Assembly: GCA_016839425.1 (NCBI GenBank)
Contig: JAEOUI010000416.1
Span: 1 to 28,918 of the forward strand
Direction: 5' to 3'
DNA: 28,918 nt
Source of the DNA: Promethearchaeota archaeon
Lineage (GTDB): Archaea > Asgardarchaeota > Lokiarchaeia > Sigynarchaeales > SOKP01
Below, in pieces: positions 19,171 to 26,185 of this stretch. A program made the translations under genes and the position numbers. Numbering within the stretch: position 1 is the first letter of the stretch; the number at the start of each line of letters is the position of its first letter. The notes under the pieces are model-generated. The model had not been told where the DNA came from. It did not search any database and worked only from the letters and a program-made list of their open reading frames with translations.

Positions 19171-20766
19171 CTAAGAATCAGGCAACGATCCAATAAACTT
19201 TTCGTTTCTTTCTAACTTGATCGTTTTCGTCAAATTGTTTAATAGGACTTGATATATATAATCGTTATCGTCCCATTTTGCGTTTCTATAAATTAAAAGA
19301 AGACCGGTATGGTTTGAATTACCGATCAAGTCGTTAAAAGCTTTGAGATCGGTCTTTGACTTGTCGATCTCGTTTTTTCGCTTATCGTCAAATAGAAAGG
19401 CAATTGGCACGACATAGTTATTGTTATTATATAGATGGTCGTCAACTTTTTCAAGCTTGAACTTTTGCTCTGCATATTTTTGATAACAATCGTTAATCGT
19501 CAAGGATTCTTTTAGCTTAAGATTATTGGCGTTTCCTTCCTTGAAAAGCTTCACTATTTCTCTTACATTTAATTGGTGAATGGTCTTAATCTTCTCGTCA
19601 ATGGCTCTTATTGGCTCTCCTTTCACGAATAAGTTTAGAACTTGGACGATTATTTCTTTTTTTACGGTCTTATCACTTATTTCTATTTTTGTTGGTAATA
19701 CTTGAGAATAAAAATTTCTAACGAAAAGACTAAAATCAAGTTTATCTTCTTTTTTTTCTATTGGTTTTTCAATTACTTTCTTTTCTTCTTTAAGTTCTTC
19801 AAAGTTGGGTTTTACACCTGATTTAATGCATCTATATACATATGTAATGATAAATTTATCAAAATTAGTACTTCCATTGATGGTTTGTTTTCCTTCTTGA
19901 AGTGCAAGCATGTTATAGACATTAAACTCGTTTTCAATTTCAACCTTCTTTTCTACACCTAATTCAATGCATCTATAATAAAGAGTTTTGACCGCATATT
20001 CAAATCGTTCGGGATCATGCGTGCTTGTCGCCATCATGTTCATTGCTTTCATTCTTTTAATATTTTCGTCCTTTCTTTTCTTATAGTTTTTTCGTAGTAT
20101 TTCGTCTTCATGTAGGGGAAGTATGACTCTTCCGCAAGGAATTTCTGCTTTTTGAAATCTCGGATCGTATAACAAGAATCTCATTTCTCTGGTCTTAAAG
20201 TTTTTACCGGCAGATTCGAGATAAAAGGACACTACAGAAGCGTCTACTCTTTCGGGGCATACAAATATAAAGAAATTCTGGTCTGCTCTAACTATTTGAG
20301 TTAGATTATTGATAGCGTCTTGGATTATGAACTTTTCCTGACCTGCGGATTTGGGAGACTCGTCCCTGATAACAATATCGCCTTTTTTAAGAGTTTTGAT
20401 GAGATTCTTGAATTCGTCGTCAGAAAAGCAAATATTAATTTTGGGCTTATATCCTTCCATTTCTAAATACGAATCCTGAAAATATTTTGCGATCGTTTGT
20501 GCCATTTCTGATTTAGCAAGATTTGGATCACCATAAATTACTAATACCGCAAAATCGTGATAATAAATCCGTTCTCTAATCGCAGAAAGAAAGCTCGTAG
20601 TTTTATTACCATCAGTCGTGAAAACATGTATTAAATGAGGTTGATTGTACATTTTTTCAAAATTCTCTTCCTTGATATTGTCGTTTAACTTGAAGTTTTG
20701 ACAAAAATGATAGAACTTACCCTGATTAATTAATTTATTATATACAATGTCTATGGCACTGGTCAA
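19171..20766 (-). CDS. P-loop ATPase-like protein with winged/HTH-like and C-terminal domains (531 aa)
   Basis: Core (about 40-245): PHLIHVFTTDGNKTTSFL, then VLVIYGDPNLAKSEMAQ, a Walker A-like GDPNLAKS (79-86) in which Ala replaces the Gly before Lys, GDIVIRDE (129-136) as Walker B with the acidic pair, and FFIFVCPE as a sensor-like strand. PCGRVILPLHEDEI closes the core. The middle (about 250-400) is charged and helical; about 370-420 may form an HTH; the C-terminal 100 residues are alpha/beta (YVVPIAFLFDD, GLLLIYRNAKW). It is the most complete of three paralogues (also 13309, 12340). Start TTG 20766 with GAGGCGAT 6 nt upstream. It could power DNA movement, packaging or partition; family not identified. 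Confidence 0.65.
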   Translation of the reverse strand: MTSAIDIVYNKLINQGKFYHFCQNFKLNDNIKEENFEKMYNQPHLIHVFTTDGNKTTSFLSAIRERIYYHDFAVLVIYGDPNLAKSEMAQTIAKYFQDSYLEMEGYKPKINICFSDDEFKNLIKTLKKGDIVIRDESPKSAGQEKFIIQDAINNLTQIVRADQNFFIFVCPERVDASVVSFYLESAGKNFKTREMRFLLYDPRFQKAEIPCGRVILPLHEDEILRKNYKKRKDENIKRMKAMNMMATSTHDPERFEYAVKTLYYRCIELGVEKKVEIENEFNVYNMLALQEGKQTINGSTNFDKFIITYVYRCIKSGVKPNFEELKEEKKVIEKPIEKKEDKLDFSLFVRNFYSQVLPTKIEISDKTVKKEIIVQVLNLFVKGEPIRAIDEKIKTIHQLNVREIVKLFKEGNANNLKLKESLTINDCYQKYAEQKFKLEKVDDHLYNNNNYVVPIAFLFDDKRKNEIDKSKTDLKAFNDLIGNSNHTGLLLIYRNAKWDDNDYIYQVLLNNLTKTIKLERNEKFIGSLPDS

Positions 20767-20779
20767 GAATATCGCCTCG

Positions 20780-21268
20780 TTAGTCTATTTCAATTTGATT
20801 TCTTTTTTCGTAAGGTAATTGATTTTGATTTTGGGAATAATAAATCGTGTCAGTATCAATCGTATTTACTGAACCTTGCGCGGATTCCATGATTTTCATT
20901 TGAATCTTGGTCCATGCTTGAGAGTTTTTTGAAACTGCTTTGTTAAAGGCAAATTTTAAGTTCTTAAATCGCGTTTTAATCCTTTTAAGAGGTTTGAAAT
21001 CCCTCATTAACGCTTCTTCAAAATGATTTAAAACATCCGTGAGAATATCGTTGGCAATAGGATCGCCAGAAGTATTCATTAAAACTTGGGTAAAATCAAC
21101 TGCTCGAAGTTGTTTTACATCGTTTAACGCCCTACCCTCTGTAATATATTGCTTTCCGTCTTCTTGCAATGATTTTTCCATTTCTCCTAATTTGTCTTGG
21201 AAACTTTTCATGAAAGATATTGCGGTTATTTTTGCAAGATCGTTTAACGCTCTACTTTTCTCGCTCAT
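20780..21268 (-). CDS. Hypothetical helical protein (162 aa)
   Basis: Not recognised. A soluble, mainly helical protein in which the segment SRALNDLAKITAISFMKSFQ near the N-terminus is echoed by GRALNDVKQLRAVDFTQVLM about 40 residues later, suggesting an internal duplication; the middle is basic (KPLKRIKTRFKNLKFAFNK). ATG 21268 has GAGGTG upstream and a TATA box (TATTTAAATA, about 21303-21312). Ends 13 nt before the ATPase-like gene, so the two are an operon and may act in one complex. Confidence 0.65.
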   Translation of the reverse strand: MSEKSRALNDLAKITAISFMKSFQDKLGEMEKSLQEDGKQYITEGRALNDVKQLRAVDFTQVLMNTSGDPIANDILTDVLNHFEEALMRDFKPLKRIKTRFKNLKFAFNKAVSKNSQAWTKIQMKIMESAQGSVNTIDTDTIYYSQNQNQLPYEKRNQIEID

Positions 21269-21302
21269 TTAAAAAACACCTCAAATAAATTATAAATTAC
21301 TT

Positions 21303-21312
21303 TATTTAAATA
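21303..21312 (-). promoter_or_regulatory. TATA box for the 21268 operon
   Basis: TATTTAAATA is followed about 20 nt later by GAGGTG and ATG 21268. The class I and class II elements are absent here. Confidence 0.5.
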
Positions 21313-21366
21313 CCTACTCCATTGTCTTTAAAAAAGCATATTAGCAAAATTAGAATATTATTGAAA

Positions 21367-22590
21367 TTACCAAAATTTAGATAAAATTTTTTTAAAGAAA
21401 AAGCTAGATTCTTCGATCGTCTCCGTAGGTGTCGTGCTTGGAGGTGCTTGAAATGCGAACGCCAAAACGACGATTATGACGATCGCAAAGACCAAAAAAA
21501 GTCCAATCAATATTGCTAGATTTTTAGGATTAATCTTTTTCTTCGGTTGCTGAACTGGTTGCTCTAGAGCATTTTTTCTCTCTTGATATACGGCTTCAAA
21601 ATCGTAAATAATATCCTCTTGCTCTGCTTCGTATTCCTCTATTAGTTCCTCGGCTTTTAGTCTTTTTAGCTGTTCTTTTTTTAATTCACGATCCTTTGGT
21701 TCGTTTTCTGTCATGTAATAATGTAGTGCCTGAAACATTAATTCTTGTGAAAGATCCTCTTTTTGTTGCCTATTAATAAAAATCGTGTCACATCCCTCGG
21801 TTTTAAACGCGGGATTTAATACGATAAAAACGGGAATATTGTCTTCAGTAATTGTTAAGAGTGCAGAATTACATACAGCATACGAAACTTTATTAAAGAA
21901 CCCATTTATTGCAATGATCTTATCTTGTTCCCAATAGAACGCAGTAGTTAATTGCTCCCTCGCAACTATGATGACTTCGCCAAATTCTAACCCGTAAAAA
22001 CTGTATTGAAAGAACTCGGCATATTTTAATTCAAACCGATTTATTACCATTTTTTCAAGATCCCATTCGGAAACATAATGAAGGATTGGAGGAACATAAT
22101 AATCCTTAGCGTAATTTAAAGCACGATATAATACCCCGTTTTCAATCAGATATTCGTAATGGTTTGGAAAGTTAGATAGAAGATATCCGTGAATTTGATT
22201 TCCTCCCCGTAAGTCAATTGCCATTTCTATGTCAATCTTTGTTTCTTTTCTCGATATCAAATAAGCAATCTTGTCAACAAATCGTTCGTCAAAACTATTT
22301 TGATGATAGGGTTTATAATTATTATCGTCTGGACTTGCTTTATACAATAAATATTCAAATTCCGCCCGTCGATTCTTCCATTCCTCGAATTGTTTAGTCG
22401 GAACTCCCGATTCGTCAACTGCTTTTTCTTGAGATATGTCTTCGTATTCCATTCGAAGATCTATTTCCCGTAATTGAGAATTAGTTGGCAAAGAGGGTTT
22501 CGTAGCTTCGGTTTTTTTTCTTTTCAATAATCTCTTTATAGAGAACATCGTGTCTTCTGACACTTTTTTAAACATTTCTTCCGATGTCAT
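21367..22590 (-). CDS. Tail-anchored protein with a large cytoplasmic domain (407 aa)
   Basis: Residues 1-350 are soluble. The N-terminal 70 are charged and may include an HTH (DISQEKAVDESGVPTKQFEEW); the central part (about 85-300) is an alpha/beta domain with many aromatic residues (GYLLSNFPNHYEYLIENGVLY, FGEVIIVAREQLTTAFYWEQ, NIPVFIVLNPAF); then a coiled coil (KDRELKKEQLKRLKAEELIEE). One TM helix (AILIGLFLVFAIVIIVVLAFAF, about 362-383) anchors it with a short tail outside. ATG 22590 is 5 nt after GGTGAT. It overlaps the upstream two-TM gene by 4 nt. Function unknown. Confidence 0.7.
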   Translation of the reverse strand: MTSEEMFKKVSEDTMFSIKRLLKRKKTEATKPSLPTNSQLREIDLRMEYEDISQEKAVDESGVPTKQFEEWKNRRAEFEYLLYKASPDDNNYKPYHQNSFDERFVDKIAYLISRKETKIDIEMAIDLRGGNQIHGYLLSNFPNHYEYLIENGVLYRALNYAKDYYVPPILHYVSEWDLEKMVINRFELKYAEFFQYSFYGLEFGEVIIVAREQLTTAFYWEQDKIIAINGFFNKVSYAVCNSALLTITEDNIPVFIVLNPAFKTEGCDTIFINRQQKEDLSQELMFQALHYYMTENEPKDRELKKEQLKRLKAEELIEEYEAEQEDIIYDFEAVYQERKNALEQPVQQPKKKINPKNLAILIGLFLVFAIVIIVVLAFAFQAPPSTTPTETIEESSFFFKKILSKFW

Positions 22591-23051
22591 GTTCCATCAC
22601 CTATTAGTTTAGTTTCATCGATATTGTAATTTGGTCTTACATATCCAAGCTTGGCGTAATAATCCTGATATTTATCCTGTTCTTTCCGTATATAATTCAT
22701 GATCTCTTCTTTCGTTTTCTCGTCAATTCTTTTGAAGGCGTGATATTTAGTCCCTATTAGTCTGAGGCGTTCCGGTTTTCCATTTGGCATGGTGACATAC
22801 ATTTTAATGACTGGAAGAGCGTTATTCTCGTTCTCTCCCTTTCGCAAATAGGATTGTTCCCATGCGTACATTATTGCACCTAATAATACAAAACCAATAA
22901 TGACAAACCCGAAGGCTTCAACTGGTATTTCGCCCCGCATACCAAATATAAGAAAAAACATCAAAACGAAAACGAGCGACAAGCAAAATATATTTTCCAT
23001 GTTTCTTTTTAAGTTCTCGCCTCGAAAATTCTCTTTTTTAAACGAAACCAT
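22587..23051 (-). CDS. Two-TM membrane protein (about 154 aa)
   Basis: Two hydrophobic helices (IFCLSLVFVLMFFLIFGM and AFGFVIIGFVLLGAIMYAW) near the N-terminus and a soluble C-terminal domain of about 90 residues (PVIKMYVTMPNGKPERLRLI, IMNYIRKEQDKYQDYYAKLG). The layout resembles the two-TM proteins at 12740 and 14171, but no clear sequence match was seen. ATG 23051 is preferred; GTG 23060 overlaps the preceding stop (GAGTGA). Ends in an ATGA-type overlap with the tail-anchored gene, so the two proteins are probably partners at the membrane. Confidence 0.65.
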   Translation of the reverse strand: MVSFKKENFRGENLKRNMENIFCLSLVFVLMFFLIFGMRGEIPVEAFGFVIIGFVLLGAIMYAWEQSYLRKGENENNALPVIKMYVTMPNGKPERLRLIGTKYHAFKRIDEKTKEEIMNYIRKEQDKYQDYYAKLGYVRPNYNIDETKLIGDGT

Positions 23052-23056
23052 TTTTT

Positions 23057-23557
23057 TCACTCGTATTTTTGTAGTTGTTTTTGTTTGTATTTTTGTTTTC
23101 TATATTTAATTGATTCTACTATTAAATGAGAAACGAGAAACACTATTAATTTTATCGCTAAAAACGCTATTAACAAGCTAAGAAGAGTTTCAGTCCCGAA
23201 GATCAGGTTTTCTAAAATTGAACTAGCACCAATGGAATACACCATTGAATTAAGTAAAGTGGTTACATAAAATAAAGCCGAAAATAAGGGAAATCTGGTC
23301 AAGCCTTCGTTTAAATCGTGTGGCGATACATGTTTTCCCGATTCAATGAGTACTTTTTCGTTAAAATATCTATAGGAAAGAAAGGCAATACACCAGGCAA
23401 TAGGCGAACAAACGAGATCAAAGAAAAGAACTCGCATGTAAAAATTAAAAAAATCTAATATTAATTCTTTTCCATCGTAACTCCCATAGATGCCGAAAGA
23501 ATTCGAGAACATCAAAAAGATGAGCGAATCGAAAATTGCGTAAATTAAATAAAACAT
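23057..23557 (-). CDS. Polytopic membrane protein (166 aa, about 4 TM)
   Basis: Hydrophobic segments near residues 1-20, 40-62, 90-115 and 120-148 (for example VLFFDLVCSPIAWCIAFLSY, LFSALFYVTTLLNSMVYSIG, LLSLLIAFLAIKLIVFLVSH) and a basic glutamine-rich tail on the cytoplasmic side (KYRKQKYKQKQLQKYE). AGGGTA precedes ATG 23557. Overlaps the next gene by 3-4 nt, within an unbroken run of membrane-protein genes. Not assigned to a family. Confidence 0.65.
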   Translation of the reverse strand: MFYLIYAIFDSLIFLMFSNSFGIYGSYDGKELILDFFNFYMRVLFFDLVCSPIAWCIAFLSYRYFNEKVLIESGKHVSPHDLNEGLTRFPLFSALFYVTTLLNSMVYSIGASSILENLIFGTETLLSLLIAFLAIKLIVFLVSHLIVESIKYRKQKYKQKQLQKYE

Positions 23558-23574
23558 TACCCTGTTCCTGCCTT

Positions 23575-24108
23575 TTAATTTCGGATTCTGCGTGATTTAA
23601 CACCTCTCCTATTTTGTTTATCGTAAAACAATTCCATGAATCCAACATAAAATAATAAATAAATGACTGATACTATAAAAAAAAGGTAAAACGGATTTTT
23701 AAAAAAATATAGGGAAAAATATAGCAAAACGATTGGAAACGATATAAACGCTTCAATCACATTTAAATTACTGAATACTTCGGGATAAACCGTATTTATA
23801 GAAATATAAGACGCAATGAAGACAATGATAAATACGACGAAAAGCGATAAAACCGATGATTTGTAAGAAGCCCTTTTCAGATTTTCTTCGTTTATGAGTG
23901 CAAGCGATACCAGGACGACAACGATCAGATTAATGATAAAAAGACAAATAACTATTAAGAATAAGGCCATGTAATTATCTATGGTTTTTAAGTACTCTTC
24001 TGTTATTTGAGAAAAAACAGAATAAAATAATAGCAGGATCAAGACATTTGCTATAAAACTCACGATGACCGTGGACAATTGTTCTTGAATCTTGATATCA
24101 AGACTCAT
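23575..24108 (-). CDS. Polytopic membrane protein (177 aa, about 4-5 TM)
   Basis: Almost entirely hydrophobic segments (VSFIANVLILLLFYSVFSQI, MALFLIVICLFIINLIVVVLVSL, LSLFVVFIIVFIASYISI, LFFIVSVIYLLFYVGFMELFY) with a basic C-terminus (KQNRRGVKSRRIRN). No polar catalytic residues stand out. The start overlaps the stop of the CPBP protease gene (TTATGAG), so translation is coupled. Could be a membrane partner or substrate of that protease; unknown otherwise. Confidence 0.65.
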   Translation of the reverse strand: MSLDIKIQEQLSTVIVSFIANVLILLLFYSVFSQITEEYLKTIDNYMALFLIVICLFIINLIVVVLVSLALINEENLKRASYKSSVLSLFVVFIIVFIASYISINTVYPEVFSNLNVIEAFISFPIVLLYFSLYFFKNPFYLFFIVSVIYLLFYVGFMELFYDKQNRRGVKSRRIRN

Positions 24109-24863
24109 AACGCCACCATGTAGATTGTTGTGATTGTAAAATAACTGTTAACTATAAAATGAGCTAGAATACAGCTCGTAATATCCTTCCAATAAAGAAA
24201 GAAGAACGCTAATCCAAGTCCACTAAATAGAACCGATAACATGAATAGAATGTTTCCGTAATAATTTTTATGGAAAAGCATGAAAGCCACGGCACTAAAT
24301 ACGACTCCAAAAAGTTCAAATCTTGAAACGGATATTAATCTTTTGTTGTTAATGGAATATTCGAGCTTGTCCATGCTTCTTCCCAATACGATAAAACACG
24401 ACATTAAAAATCCTCTGTAAAATGCCTCTTCGCATACACCGGCAAAAGCATACGCTAATCCCTTATTAAATTCTCTAATAGAAGCAGGAGTATATGTAAA
24501 TGCAAGCTGGATCAGGGCCATGTATACAGCGATTATTAACGTATGTAAAAAGATTTTTGACGAATGTGGTTTTTGAAAATTAATTTTTCTAATGCTAACA
24601 TTAACTTTTTTAAACACTATAGCATCAGTGATGAATAGTGCTCCTAATGCGAGTAAACCTTCCATGACAGTAACAATTCCAAATTGTTTATTTGCTTCCG
24701 TTATTGGTTGATAATAAACCAAATAAAGAAGTCCTACAATAATTTCTAATATCGAAGCTACTATCACTAAATAAAAACTAATCTTGGTATGGATCGTCGT
24801 TTCTTGATTTTCTTGGAAAGACAATTTCATGTACGATTTGGTTTTTATGTTTTGTTTCTTCAC
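24105..24863 (-). CDS. CPBP-family intramembrane metalloprotease (CAAX/Abi type)
   Basis: An eight-helix-like membrane protein of 252 residues with the CPBP motifs: EEAFYRG (Glu-Glu 145-146, Arg 150), FHKN (His 198) and HFIVN (His 235, Asn 239), which together form the metal-dependent active site. Family members include CAAX prenyl protease Rce1, bacteriocin-immunity and abortive-infection proteins, and surface-protein processing enzymes. Start GTG 24863 is 4 nt after GAGGATGT. It sits between polytopic membrane proteins and a secreted/anchored protein, so processing of a surface or secreted protein, or self-immunity, are the best guesses. Confidence 0.85.
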   Translation of the reverse strand: MKKQNIKTKSYMKLSFQENQETTIHTKISFYLVIVASILEIIVGLLYLVYYQPITEANKQFGIVTVMEGLLALGALFITDAIVFKKVNVSIRKINFQKPHSSKIFLHTLIIAVYMALIQLAFTYTPASIREFNKGLAYAFAGVCEEAFYRGFLMSCFIVLGRSMDKLEYSINNKRLISVSRFELFGVVFSAVAFMLFHKNYYGNILFMLSVLFSGLGLAFFFLYWKDITSCILAHFIVNSYFTITTIYMVAL

Positions 24864-24884
24864 TTTTACATCCTCTTTAATTTT

Positions 24885-24914
24885 AAAAAAAAATTTAAAA
24901 AAAAAATAAAAAAA
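24885..24914 (-). terminator. Multiple U-tracts after the 24919 gene
   Basis: Three A-runs on the plus strand (24885-24893, 24897-24906, 24908-24914) give long U-tracts in the leftward transcript just after the stop at 24919, before the start region of the protease gene. Confidence 0.5.
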
Positions 24915-24918
24915 TTGT

Positions 24919-26178
24919 TTAGATTTTTCGAATATCTTCTGGTCGTGGGTTGTTCGCTGTCGGGTTTGGGTTGGATCTTGGCATATTCGTGGCTCCAGAT
25001 ATTGCAGGTCTTGTGGTACTAGGATTTAGCATGTTTGATCTCTTGCGCCTCACTCTAATAACTTGTAGCACGATGGCTAACGCTATCACGGATACGATTA
25101 CGACACCCACAATTGCAGGAGCGTTGTCCGACAAGATCTCACCTATAGGCTTTTCGGTAGTGGTAGGTGTTTTTTGCTGAAATACCCATTCGCCTTTCTT
25201 GATATAGGGATCTTTAATAAAGTCGTCGTAATCATCAGCATCGGGATATATGATCGTTTGAAGCGTTGTTTCCAATTCGTAAGTTCTCACGACATAATCC
25301 TTGTTTATCGTTAGAGCTGAAATCCTCGTGAATGTATCAGTAGTAGTAACAACAAATATCCACATATTCAACTCCCAAGTAACATCAAATGTTTCAACGG
25401 TTTGCTCGATTCGTGGTTGAAAGGTAGTTGAATCCGTAATCGAAAGTTTTCCTTGTCTTTTATTTGGGGTGGATTTTCCGATCGATTCCGTTGTTGCCGT
25501 TCCAGGTTCTATGATCGTGGCGTTTTCCGTTCCTTGCGATTTAAAGCCTATATTGTCACCGGGCGTACCAGCCCACGAATCAACCGTGTCTCGCCATGGT
25601 GCAGAAGCTTTTTTAATATCGGCTTTTTCTCCAGTAAATGTATCAAAAACATCTCCACACTCTCCTCTTTTAACATCAATTAGTTTCGCAGAATCTACAT
25701 TGTAAACATGTTCAGATTTTTTAATTAATTGTCCGTTCAGGTATTGACCTGCGTAATCGGGAAAAACGGGCGAAAGATTAAAAGAAATATCGTTTGTCGT
25801 CGTGGTTGTATATTCAGTTGGAATAACAAGACTTTCAACATGAAGGAAATACCATTGATAAAAGGGATACGCAGTTGATTTGGTTTGGATAACGCTAAGG
25901 TTTGATGTTTGGACTGTAAGAACTTGAATTTCAAAAGTAGCCTTGGTTTCAAAGACTACTTTCTTTGATCCATCGTCTTTCGAAGTCATTCCCAGCTTTT
26001 CAACCGTGCTTAATTGCGTGTCGATTGCCTTGCAAGTGTCGCTCGATGTTTGCATCCAATTTGAGTTGATTTCGTAGGATGGTTGCTCGTCATTCATACT
26101 AAATACGGCTAGAGCAGGAAAGAATAGCGTTGCAAGTAATAAGACCAAAATAATTTTTCCAGTTATAGATCTTTTCAT
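24919..26178 (-). CDS. Secreted, C-terminally anchored surface protein (419 aa)
   Basis: A signal peptide (KIILVLLLATLFFPALAVFS, about 8-27) is followed by about 320 beta-rich, Thr/Ser-rich residues outside the cell and one TM helix (about 352-376, APAIVGVVIVSVIALAIVLQ), a basic stop-transfer stretch (RVRRKRS) and a 40-residue proline/asparagine-rich cytoplasmic tail. Two external cysteines (DTCKAI, RGECGD) could form a disulfide. ATG 26178 has GTGAGGC upstream, overlapping the stop of the giant surface protein gene, so both are coexpressed. A pair of anchored surface proteins suggests an adhesion or envelope complex, or virion spike and partner. Confidence 0.75.
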   Translation of the reverse strand: MKRSITGKIILVLLLATLFFPALAVFSMNDEQPSYEINSNWMQTSSDTCKAIDTQLSTVEKLGMTSKDDGSKKVVFETKATFEIQVLTVQTSNLSVIQTKSTAYPFYQWYFLHVESLVIPTEYTTTTTNDISFNLSPVFPDYAGQYLNGQLIKKSEHVYNVDSAKLIDVKRGECGDVFDTFTGEKADIKKASAPWRDTVDSWAGTPGDNIGFKSQGTENATIIEPGTATTESIGKSTPNKRQGKLSITDSTTFQPRIEQTVETFDVTWELNMWIFVVTTTDTFTRISALTINKDYVVRTYELETTLQTIIYPDADDYDDFIKDPYIKKGEWVFQQKTPTTTEKPIGEILSDNAPAIVGVVIVSVIALAIVLQVIRVRRKRSNMLNPSTTRPAISGATNMPRSNPNPTANNPRPEDIRKI

Positions 26179-26185
26179 TTTTGCC

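Noticed and set aside
19171..20766. Calling the 19171 product a confirmed packaging or conjugation ATPase
   Set aside because: The P-loop is non-canonical (Ala for Gly before Lys) and no diagnostic motif of HerA/FtsK, VirB4 or terminase families was seen.
25453..25705. Short rightward frames within the 24919 surface protein gene
   Set aside because: Antisense shadows without promoter, binding site or recognisable composition.
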